This document shows, piece by piece, positions 1 to 7,125 of a stretch of DNA of 13,595 nt (position 1 is the stretch's first letter; each line of letters begins with the position of its first letter). Position numbers and translations under genes: made by a program. Source of the stretch: Planctomycetia bacterium (GTDB taxonomy: Bacteria; Planctomycetota; Phycisphaerae; Phycisphaerales; UBA1924); NCBI GenBank assembly GCA_005776545.1, contig SXOY01000093.1, forward strand, positions 1 through 13,595, given 5' to 3'. The notes below the pieces were generated by a model. It ran no database searches, was not told the origin of the DNA, and worked only from the letters and a program-made list of their open reading frames with translations.

Positions 1-690
1 ATTGGCATGCGAGTTCAGCCGAAAGCAAGTGGTGCACCGGCTCAACACATGCCATCAGCAAGTGACAGTTCACGCGAGAACTACTACTTTCGCAAAGTCG
101 AACGCCTCGATGGCAACATTGGCTATATCAAGTTCGATCTTTTCCTTGACGACCAGGGAGCCAAAGACACTGCTCTCCTGGCTCTCAAATTCGTCGCCAA
201 TTGCAATGCCATTATCTTTGATCTCCGCCAAAACGGCGGCGGCAGCCCCGACATGATTCGTTTCATCACCAGCAGTCTCTTTGACAAACCAACTTTATTG
301 AATCAGATGATGGACCGCGACAGCAAGATCGTAGAGGAGTACACAACGCTTGCTGATTTCAGCGGGCCGCGGTTTGGGGCGGATGTTCCAATATTCGTTC
401 TCACCAGCAGTCGCACGTTCTCCGGCGCTGAGGAATTTAGTTACAACCTCAAAAACCTCAAACGGGCAACGATCGTCGGCGAAACCACCGGCGGCGGAGC
501 GCACCCGATTCGAGGCGAACAAGTCGGTGATCGCTTCACACTCCGCGTGCCCTTCATGCGAGCACACAATCCGATCACCAAAACAAACTGGGAGGGCACC
601 GGCGTAGAGCCTGATGTGAAGGTAGCCGCTGACAAAGCCCTTGAAAAAGCTCTCGAACTGGCCCGCAGCAAGACTGCTAGACTCAAATAA
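1..690 (+). CDS. S41 family (IRBP-like) peptidase, C-terminal part, truncated by window edge
   Basis: The frame is open from base 1 to the TAA at 690, so this is the last ~229 residues of a longer protein. S41 peptidases are serine proteases of the tail-specific/IRBP/tricorn group, usually exported. Visible family marks, numbered from the first window codon, are the strand NIGYIKFDLF (39-48), the DLRQNGGGSP turn (74-83) and SRTFSGAEEF (137-146), whose Ser141 is the expected nucleophile. These are followed by RATIVGETTGGGAHP (155-169) and a closing GTGVEPDVKV segment. In the CtpA-type branch a Lys follows the nucleophile to form a Ser-Lys dyad. Here that position is a Gly-rich turn, as in the IRBP-like branch, so Glu161 or residues in the missing N-terminal part may complete the site. 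Signal peptide and any N-terminal domain lie outside the window. The next gene is convergent. Confidence 0.88.
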   Translation: MGMRVQPKASGAPAQHMPSASDSSRENYYFRKVERLDGNIGYIKFDLFLDDQGAKDTALLALKFVANCNAIIFDLRQNGGGSPDMIRFITSSLFDKPTLLNQMMDRDSKIVEEYTTLADFSGPRFGADVPIFVLTSSRTFSGAEEFSYNLKNLKRATIVGETTGGGAHPIRGEQVGDRFTLRVPFMRAHNPITKTNWEGTGVEPDVKVAADKALEKALELARSKTARLK

Positions 691-710
691 TCTCGACTAC
701 TTCCCTGTGT

Positions 711-747
711 AAGCGTGCGGTGAATTCTCAGGACTCACCGCACGCTT
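711..747 (+). terminator. Perfect 13-bp hairpin between convergent genes, probable terminator
   Basis: AAGCGTGCGGTGA (711-723) and TCACCGCACGCTT (735-747) are exact reverse complements around an 11-nt loop. On the plus strand the stem is followed by a T-rich stretch including TTTT at 755-758, as expected for an intrinsic terminator of the S41 gene. It starts 20 bases after that gene's stop and ends 10 bases from the stop of the minus-strand esterase. On the minus strand it is not followed by a T tract, so termination in that direction would be weaker or factor-assisted. Confidence 0.75.
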
Positions 748-757
748 GCTTGTGTTT

Positions 758-1651
758 TCACTTCGCGGACTTCGTGTCCGTATCAGCGTTCGCGTCCTTC
801 TTCTGCTCTGCTTTCACCTGTTCCTTGAAAAATTTCACAATTAACGAAGGCGCTTCCTGTGGGTACTTGTGCGACCCGTCATACAACATCGTCACCAGCG
901 GCGTGCCGCCCTTTGAAGTGAATAGCGTGCAGTCTTTTGCCCACTCGGTGCCCTTTTCATCACAGCCATTCACTTTTTTCACCGCTTCTATCATCCGCTC
1001 CTGATGCGAGAACTTGACCAACTCATCGTTCCTTCCCGCAATGTGCATGGCAGGTTTGGCAGCAAAGCTCTTGACCTGTATTGAAAACGCGCCCGATGGT
1101 GCAAATGCGGCGAACACATCCCCACGCATCTTCCACAGCAAATAGGTAAACCCGCCGCCGTTTGAGTGCCCCATCGAATAAATTCGCTTCTCATCGACCT
1201 TGTGATCTTTCTTCAGCGTCTCGAGCACTGCATCAAAAAACTTCAAGTCTCGATCGCCCTGCAATCCCTGCCTTCCCTGCCATCCGTTCTTCTTCCCCTC
1301 CGGATCAGTCAATTGTCCTGGCGTGGGCAGACCATCCATGTACACTACAATCGCCTCTGGCCACTCCTTGTGCATGTGAAACGAGAGTGCCGCTTGGCGT
1401 GCGCTGCCGCCATGCCCGTGAAATCCGAATACCACTGGCGTGTCTTTAGTCGCCGCATCTTTGGGAAAATAAATCAGAGCACTTCGCTCTACCCCATCGA
1501 CTGTCCACGTCTTGCGCTCAAGTCCCGAGTCACTGCGGCGACTCTCAGCAACTTTCGCAGGGGTCGTGGCGGCAGGGGCCTCTGGCGTGTTGGTCGTCTG
1601 CCCAAGAACACCTTGCACGCATGCACATACCAACAAAAGTCTCATGAACAC
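758..1651 (-). CDS. Exported alpha/beta-hydrolase, PHB-depolymerase/feruloyl-esterase-like (LpqC type)
   Basis: A 297-residue protein counted from GTG at 1651. It resembles the poly(3-hydroxybutyrate) depolymerase/LpqC esterase group: secreted serine hydrolases acting on polyesters or feruloyl/acetyl esters. A short hydrophobic start (MRLLLVCACVQGVLGQ) looks like a signal peptide, followed by a Pro/Ala/Thr-rich linker. Catalytic features are the oxyanion motif GFHGHGG (76-82), the nucleophile elbow GHSNG with Ser163, Asp209 in AGRNDE and His261 in DGSHKYP. A charged Lys/Asp/Ala tail ends the protein. GTG at 1651 is preferred because GGAG (minus strand, 1660-1663) lies 8 nt upstream; ATG at 1645 is two codons later with a 14-nt gap. 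Reading the frame back to 1840 would put charged, non-conserved sequence before the signal peptide. The substrate cannot be told from sequence. Confidence 0.87.
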   Translation of the reverse strand: MFMRLLLVCACVQGVLGQTTNTPEAPAATTPAKVAESRRSDSGLERKTWTVDGVERSALIYFPKDAATKDTPVVFGFHGHGGSARQAALSFHMHKEWPEAIVVYMDGLPTPGQLTDPEGKKNGWQGRQGLQGDRDLKFFDAVLETLKKDHKVDEKRIYSMGHSNGGGFTYLLWKMRGDVFAAFAPSGAFSIQVKSFAAKPAMHIAGRNDELVKFSHQERMIEAVKKVNGCDEKGTEWAKDCTLFTSKGGTPLVTMLYDGSHKYPQEAPSLIVKFFKEQVKAEQKKDANADTDTKSAK

Positions 1652-2134
1652 GAGAATATCTCCACTGAAGAACAAACCAGGCGAATCGCTCGAGTAAGTA
1701 CAACGACCAATCCGCGGGATTATTGCGAACGCCGCTGAGCCAGATATACCCCATTTCGAGACCCACGCAATCTCCATCCGCGGCAAGAACCGACTTGCAA
1801 GTTTCCTGTGTTTGGTATTCCCTCGTACCTGATGGGTCAAGTGTCAGGAATCGCGGGTCACTCGCGGAGGGGTTTATGGGGCTCCCTGATCGAAGGCGGC
1901 CACGATCGTTGTCCTTCTTCAACTATCGCGTTCCCGCTTGAGTTGTCAACGGGGCCAGCTGATCAGAACATCTGACAAAAACAATGGACTATCTGGCGTT
2001 TCCGACTCTCAACGCAAGACCGCAGAATTAACCAAAAACAATCGAAAAATACCTGCAACCACCTCCCCAATCGCCTGGTACAACCTAAGCTAGCATCCAA
2101 ACCCAAGCAGGTGCTGCGAAACGAAAGGGTTTTT
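1652..2134. other. Divergent intergenic region, no gene supported
   Basis: This stretch separates the minus-strand esterase from the first propeller gene, so promoters for both should lie here. Open frames exist on both strands but show no recognisable motif, no good start signal and no hydrophobic or repetitive pattern. On the minus strand TTGACA (1944-1949) resembles a -35 box, but no good -10 box follows at 16-18 nt. The 10-mer CAAAAACAAT occurs twice (1976-1985 and 2033-2042). A short CCTGA/TCAGG inverted repeat lies around 1828-1848. I would not assign a function to any of these. Confidence 0.4.
1660..1663 (-). promoter_or_regulatory. Shine-Dalgarno GGAG deciding a GTG start
   Basis: On the minus strand GGAG is followed by 8 nt and then GTG (1651), with ATG (1645) two codons further on. 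The spacing fits initiation at GTG better than at ATG, and both give almost the same signal peptide. Confidence 0.5.
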
Positions 2135-4573
2135 ATGCAACGACTGCTGAAACGTCTGCCCATTTGTCTGGCGATTTTCCTGCCGCACTTACTTGCAATT
2201 TCTGCGACCAATTCGTTAGCTCAATGCGTTCCGCATTGGGAACCCGTTGGCATTCCCGATCCAACCGGAACAGTTCGCTCCATGATCTGGCACGATGATG
2301 GTTCAGGCCCGGCTCTGTTTGTCGGTGGCTCATTTGGGACCGCTGCTGGAACACCTGCCCTAAACATAGCGAGGCTTTCAAACGGTGTAGGTCAACCGCT
2401 TGGCGAAGGACTTCCAGGTACCGTCAATGTCGTCGCTATTTTCGATGATGGAAATGGACCAAAACTCTACGCTGGTGGCAGCTTCTCGCAATCTGGTTCC
2501 ACGCAGTTGCTCAACCTCGCGTCGTGGAATGGATCGACGTGGTCTCCAGTGGGCGGCGGCACCAATGGGGATGTTTACGCCCTCGCTTCCCACAACGATG
2601 GTTCTGGCAATGCGTTGTTTGTTGGTGGGCAATTCACTTCCGCAGGCGGCATGCCCGTATCAAATATCGCTCGGTGGAACGGTTCGAACTGGAATGCACT
2701 AGCAGGCGGTGTCACCGGTCCTGACTCTAATACGCTTGGTACCGTAAGAACGCTCTTGTCCCGCTCCGATATTCCGGCCCCGCTTCTGTATGCAGCGGGT
2801 CGGATTGTCAGTGTAAATGGGGTTCCAGCAACTCCTGTTGTCGAATGGAATGGAAGTTCATGGAGCAATGTGAGTGCCGAGGCCACCGGAAACACCGCTC
2901 TGGTGGTAAACGCATTAGCAATGTATGACCCGGGAACCGGGACTGGCCCTCAGATTCATCGAGCTACTAATAGCAATGTGAGACGATTGGAGGGCACTGT
3001 CTGGACTGGCACGTTCTTAAATGTCAGCAGCGCTAACTCACTTTGTGTTTTGCACGACGGCCACCCAGGTGGCTCGCTCTACATTGGAACATCAAGTTCG
3101 AGTTCCGCAAATGGTCAATTCATCCATCGCGGTCTGGTGCGGAACCTCGGTGGTTCGACTGAAGGCACCGGGATGATACTGAACGGGGTGTGTCGGGCGC
3201 TCTGCGAGATTCCTGGGACAGTCTATCCTGTCCTCGCAGTTGGTGGTAGTTTTGCCGATGCCAACGGGGTCGCCGCGAAAAACGTGGCTAGTTACAACGA
3301 ATTTCGGGGCTGGCAAGCTGAAGGCGCAATTACTCACGGCGGGCTTGTTTCCGCATACGTTCCGATGGCGGATGGCTCGGCATATGTCGCGACAACAGGA
3401 ACGGGTATTGCCAGGCTTTCAGCCAATGCGCTCTCAACTTTGCCAGGCACCAGAGTTGAGAGCTTTGCATTTGATCTCGATCGGATTGAAATCAACGGAA
3501 TCCCAACGCTCGTCGGCGTTGGTGCGCTTTTCAATTCTAGTGGACTGTTCCGCGCAGCTCTTGCATGGCAAAACGATCTCGCAATCGCATTTCCATTAGA
3601 TCTTCCGGCATCGCAATCGTACAGCGCAAGCGATCTTTGTATTTCGAGTTCCGGAACTTCGCCCTCACTGCTGCTCGGTGGTCGATTCCGGCTCGTCGGA
3701 GATGCCTCATTTCACGGATTGCTGCGATATTCTTCAGCGGGAATCTCATCTGTTGCCACCGATCCGCATCAGGGGTTTTGGATTAACCGAATGTTTGTTC
3801 ACAATACTCCCGATGGCGAGTTTGTCTACGTCACTGATTACAACGCCGCAAGTACAGATGTACCGACGTTGTACATTTTGAATCCATCGGGGGTGTGGAC
3901 GGCCATTCCCGGTGTTTTCACCTTTCAAGGCGCCAATGCAAATGATTTTGATTTAGCGTTGGCGTGGTTCGATGATAATGATGGTGGGCACCTCTATATT
4001 GGTGGCAGATTTGACGCAGTCAATGGAATACCTGCTCAGTGTATTGCCAGGCTTAATGGAACAATAATCGAACCACTTCCAATGGGTGTGACTGGCGTTA
4101 GTCCCCTGATTCACGATCTCGCAGTCTTCGACGATGGTTCAGGCCCCGCTCTCTATGCCGCTGGCCGATTTGAATTCGCAGGTGGTGCGAGTGCCAACAA
4201 CATCGCTCGACGTAGAAACAGCACATGGACAGCGGTCGCCGGCGGTGTGACGCAACCAACTTTGGTGGAGTACTACTACCCTCCTATCAGCCGCCTCAAG
4301 ACGATCTCGGATTCCACCGGTGACTGGCTCTACGCAATGGGAAGTTTCGTAGTCGCCGATGGTCAGCTCTCGCCAAAGGTCGCCCGCTACGGCCGCTGCC
4401 GCCCCTGCCCTGCCGACTTCAACAACGATGGCACATCCGACTTCTTCGACTACCTCGATTTCGTCCAGGCATTCTCATCCAACGAATCTGCAGCCGACTT
4501 TAACCACGACTCCATCATCGACTTCTTCGATTATCTCGACTTTGTCGCCGCATTCAGCAATGGATGTCCCTGA
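2135..4573 (+). CDS. Secreted beta-propeller-like repeat protein with GC-type dockerin tail (paralogue 1 of 3)
   Basis: An 812-residue exported protein. ATG at 2135 is chosen because GAAAGGG lies 5 nt upstream and the signal peptide begins directly (RLLKR, hydrophobic core, cleavage near SLA/QC at 29-30). A GTG 24 bases earlier would add eight charged residues. The mature protein starts with CVPHWEP (31-37). It continues with about 14 repeats of ~50 residues built on a pattern like DDGSGPALYAAGRF, xxAGG, NIARWNGSxW, VGGG. Repeats 1-4 and 12-14 are clearest; the middle is divergent. Such repeats resemble Rax2/Kelch-like propeller blades and are common in planctomycete surface proteins. Residues 751-812 form a double calcium-loop, dockerin-like tail with Asp/Asn at loop positions 1, 3, 5 and 12 (D761-D772, D788-D799), ending GCP. 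No enzyme motif is seen. Binding or a structural surface role is inference. Confidence 0.85.
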   Translation: MQRLLKRLPICLAIFLPHLLAISATNSLAQCVPHWEPVGIPDPTGTVRSMIWHDDGSGPALFVGGSFGTAAGTPALNIARLSNGVGQPLGEGLPGTVNVVAIFDDGNGPKLYAGGSFSQSGSTQLLNLASWNGSTWSPVGGGTNGDVYALASHNDGSGNALFVGGQFTSAGGMPVSNIARWNGSNWNALAGGVTGPDSNTLGTVRTLLSRSDIPAPLLYAAGRIVSVNGVPATPVVEWNGSSWSNVSAEATGNTALVVNALAMYDPGTGTGPQIHRATNSNVRRLEGTVWTGTFLNVSSANSLCVLHDGHPGGSLYIGTSSSSSANGQFIHRGLVRNLGGSTEGTGMILNGVCRALCEIPGTVYPVLAVGGSFADANGVAAKNVASYNEFRGWQAEGAITHGGLVSAYVPMADGSAYVATTGTGIARLSANALSTLPGTRVESFAFDLDRIEINGIPTLVGVGALFNSSGLFRAALAWQNDLAIAFPLDLPASQSYSASDLCISSSGTSPSLLLGGRFRLVGDASFHGLLRYSSAGISSVATDPHQGFWINRMFVHNTPDGEFVYVTDYNAASTDVPTLYILNPSGVWTAIPGVFTFQGANANDFDLALAWFDDNDGGHLYIGGRFDAVNGIPAQCIARLNGTIIEPLPMGVTGVSPLIHDLAVFDDGSGPALYAAGRFEFAGGASANNIARRRNSTWTAVAGGVTQPTLVEYYYPPISRLKTISDSTGDWLYAMGSFVVADGQLSPKVARYGRCRPCPADFNNDGTSDFFDYLDFVQAFSSNESAADFNHDSIIDFFDYLDFVAAFSNGCP
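4385..4573 (+). repeat. Dockerin-tail DNA repeat, copy 1
   Basis: The 3' end of paralogue 1, from codon RYG to the stop. The first 26 bases are identical in all three copies. Bases 4430-4510 (81 bp) are identical to 6936-7016 in copy 2. The encoded domain is itself an internal duplication, with DFFDYLDFV present twice. Confidence 0.85.
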
Positions 4574-4667
4574 TTGCACCGATTTGCAAGCCGTAGATAG
4601 AACCCCAAAGCATTGCACCCAACGTCGCAAGAACGACTCAAAGTACGATCTGAAAGGAACGCTGAAC

Positions 4668-7076
4668 ATGAAACGAGTAATGATCTGGTTCGCTCTCCCC
4701 GCCGTCCTCGCCCCGGTCTTTCTCTCGCTCACTGCGGCGAAATCTATCGCCCAATGCACTCCGCACTGGGAGCCCCTCGGTATTCCCGATCCTTCTGGTT
4801 CTGTAAGCGCGATCATCTGGCACGATGATGGGGCTGGCCCATCCCTTTTTGTCGCTGGCGCATTTGGATCGGCGGCAAGCAAGCCCGCGCTAAATATTAC
4901 CCGCATTTCGAATGGGTTCGGTCACGCACTCGGTGAAGGACTGTCCGGCAGAATTAATGCCCTGGCTACTTTCAATGATGGAACCGGAGCAAAGCTCTAC
5001 GCTGGCGGCAGTTTCACCAAATCTGGCTCAACCGAATTGCTCCGACTTGCGTGCTGGGACGGTTCATCTTGGTCGTCGGTTGGCGGTGGAGCCAACGGAA
5101 CCATTTATGCACTTGCTGCGCACAATGACGGCTTTGGCAACGCACTCTTTGTCGGCGGCCAGTTCACATCGGCTGGCGGCATGCCGGTTTCAAGTATTGC
5201 CCGGTGGAACGGCTCGACATGGAACTCGCTTTCTGGCGGCTTATCAGGTGCCGCATCGCCAACGGTCAAGGCTCTCCTATCCCGCTCAGATCTCCCAACG
5301 CCTGTGCTCTATGCCGCAGGTCGGATCATCAGTGCAAACGGCACACCAGCTACTCCAGTAGTCCAATGGAATGGAGCGAACTGGAGTAACGTTGGAAATG
5401 ACGCCACCGGCAATACAACTTTGAGTGTCACTGCACTTGCAATGTATGACCCGGGAACAGGACCGTCACTTTTCCGAGGCGCCGTGTCCGGGACTGCGTA
5501 CCTTTCTGTCAATGGGTGGGTTTCCGCACCCCTTGTCGCCAACGTGACATCGATGCAGGTCGTTCACGATTCCAGTCCACGCGGCAACCTCTACATCGGA
5601 ACTTCCAGTTCTGGAAATGGACTTGTTAAATTCGATGGTTCAACCCTCACAGCAACGGGGTTGGCACTCGGGGGCGTGTGCGCCTCGCTTCAGGAAATTC
5701 CCGGCGGTAGACTCGCGGTCGGTGGTCGGTTCTCAGATGCCAATGGCATTCCTGCCAACAATCTTGCGATTCTGGATCCTGCGCTCGGATTTCAATCAGC
5801 CGGTGACATCGAAAATGGAGGCCAGTTTTCTGCCTATGCGCAGAGTCCCGATGCGACATCTCGCTACATCGGCGGCTACCTAAGCCACGGGTTTTGGAAA
5901 ATCGGAGCCAGTAGTCTTGTTCCACTAACTATCACTGGCTTTTCCGGTAATCTCTCTGGCTTCGCAAATGACATGGAGTTGTTCAGCCCTGGTGGTATTC
6001 CAACGCTAGTAAGTGCTGGGTACTTCATGACTCCGCGCTTCGGAAGTTCGCTTGTCTGGCAGAACGATGTAAATGGTACATTTCCAGCTGAATATAACAA
6101 TGCTGCCGCCGTCACTAACAGTTCCAGCGATCTGCTTCGGTCGCGGCACGGCGGCGTTTCGTCTTTGCTCATGTCGGGTCGATTTCGCATCACCACTGAT
6201 GTTACCTATCACGGCGTACTTCGATATTCCGACTCCAGGGTCATCTCAATCGCAACAGACCCGCATCCCAACTTCTGGGGTGGCAAGATGGCCATTCGTA
6301 GCACACCCGAGGGAGAATACCTCTACATTTGGGACGCTAATTCTAACACAACGACTCTGCCACCTGTGTACATGCTGCAACCGGGCAATACGACTTGGAC
6401 ACCCATTCCGGGCGTGCTTATGTTTCAAAACAGAGAGGCTATTCGTGACGAATTGTGCCTCTGCTGGTTCGACGATGGCGGACGTGACGGTGGGCATCTT
6501 TATATCGGCGGCCGCTTCGATACCGTCAATGGCCTTCCAGCTCATGGATTGGCGCGAGTTGTAAATGGCGAGATTGAACCGCTTGCGGCTGGTGTGGACG
6601 GAGCCGATTCAATCATTCATGATCTGGTGGTCTTTGACGATGGCTCGGGCCCAGCGTTGTATGCCTCCGGAGCCTTCAGGTCCATCGCGGGCGTACCCGC
6701 AAACAACGTCGCGAGATTGCAAAATGGCATCTGGTCCGCAGTAGGCGGCGGGGTCACTGTCGCAACGTCGCTAGATCTTTATACGCCTCCTGTATATCGC
6801 ATGGTTCCCATTTCCGATCAAAGCGGTGACTGGCTCTACGCAGTCGGTTCGTTCGTTGTCGCCGACGGCCAATATTCCCCCAAACTCGCTCGCTACGGCC
6901 GCTGCCGCCCCTGCCCCGCCGATTTCAACAACGACGGCACATCCGACTTCTTCGACTACCTCGATTTCGTCCAGGCATTCTCATCCAACGAATCTGCAGC
7001 CGACTTTAACCACGACGCCATCATCGATTTCTTCGATTATCTCGACTTTGTTGCGGTATTCAGCATCGGATGCTGA
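4668..7076 (+). CDS. Secreted beta-propeller-like repeat protein with GC-type dockerin tail (paralogue 2 of 3)
   Basis: An 802-residue paralogue of the genes on both sides. ATG at 4668 has AAAGGA (4653-4658) 9 nt upstream and opens a signal peptide (MKRVMIWFALP..., cleavage near SIA/QC at 28-29). The same frame stays open back to 4359, but that part only overlaps the tail of the previous gene in another frame. The mature N-terminus CTPHWEPLGIPDP matches its sisters, as do the repeats. For example, 13 residues from GGQFTSAGG onward (DNA 5154-5192) are identical in protein to paralogue 1 while most codons differ. An insertion in blade 12 (WFDDGGRDGGHLY) is specific to this copy. The tail is residues 742-802, with calcium loops D752-D763 and D779-D790, and ends exactly at Gly-Cys without the final Pro of the other two. 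No catalytic motif is visible. Confidence 0.85.
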   Translation: MKRVMIWFALPAVLAPVFLSLTAAKSIAQCTPHWEPLGIPDPSGSVSAIIWHDDGAGPSLFVAGAFGSAASKPALNITRISNGFGHALGEGLSGRINALATFNDGTGAKLYAGGSFTKSGSTELLRLACWDGSSWSSVGGGANGTIYALAAHNDGFGNALFVGGQFTSAGGMPVSSIARWNGSTWNSLSGGLSGAASPTVKALLSRSDLPTPVLYAAGRIISANGTPATPVVQWNGANWSNVGNDATGNTTLSVTALAMYDPGTGPSLFRGAVSGTAYLSVNGWVSAPLVANVTSMQVVHDSSPRGNLYIGTSSSGNGLVKFDGSTLTATGLALGGVCASLQEIPGGRLAVGGRFSDANGIPANNLAILDPALGFQSAGDIENGGQFSAYAQSPDATSRYIGGYLSHGFWKIGASSLVPLTITGFSGNLSGFANDMELFSPGGIPTLVSAGYFMTPRFGSSLVWQNDVNGTFPAEYNNAAAVTNSSSDLLRSRHGGVSSLLMSGRFRITTDVTYHGVLRYSDSRVISIATDPHPNFWGGKMAIRSTPEGEYLYIWDANSNTTTLPPVYMLQPGNTTWTPIPGVLMFQNREAIRDELCLCWFDDGGRDGGHLYIGGRFDTVNGLPAHGLARVVNGEIEPLAAGVDGADSIIHDLVVFDDGSGPALYASGAFRSIAGVPANNVARLQNGIWSAVGGGVTVATSLDLYTPPVYRMVPISDQSGDWLYAVGSFVVADGQYSPKLARYGRCRPCPADFNNDGTSDFFDYLDFVQAFSSNESAADFNHDAIIDFFDYLDFVAVFSIGC
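6891..7076 (+). repeat. Dockerin-tail DNA repeat, copy 2
   Basis: The 3' end of paralogue 2. It is three bases shorter than the other copies because the final Pro codon is absent. It carries the 81-bp block (6936-7016) identical to copy 1, and differs from copy 1 mainly just before that block and in the last ~60 bases. Confidence 0.85.
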
Positions 7077-7125
7077 TCATCACGCTCACTGATTCCTGAA
7101 TTCACTCTCAATGGAAGATGTTCCA

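Noticed and set aside
1652..1840. N-terminal extension of the esterase to 1840
   Set aside because: It would bury the signal peptide inside the protein and has no ribosome site or recognisable motif.
1545..1922. 125-residue minus-strand open frame
   Set aside because: It overlaps the esterase start in another frame, has no family motif and no good start signal.
4575..4590. TTGCA/TGCAA short inverted repeat after paralogue 1
   Set aside because: A 5-bp AT-rich stem without a T tract is too weak to call a terminator.
4359..4667. In-frame upstream extension of paralogue 2 (Ser/Thr-rich)
   Set aside because: It overlaps the tail of paralogue 1 in another frame, is low-complexity, and precedes a perfect ribosome site and signal peptide at 4668.
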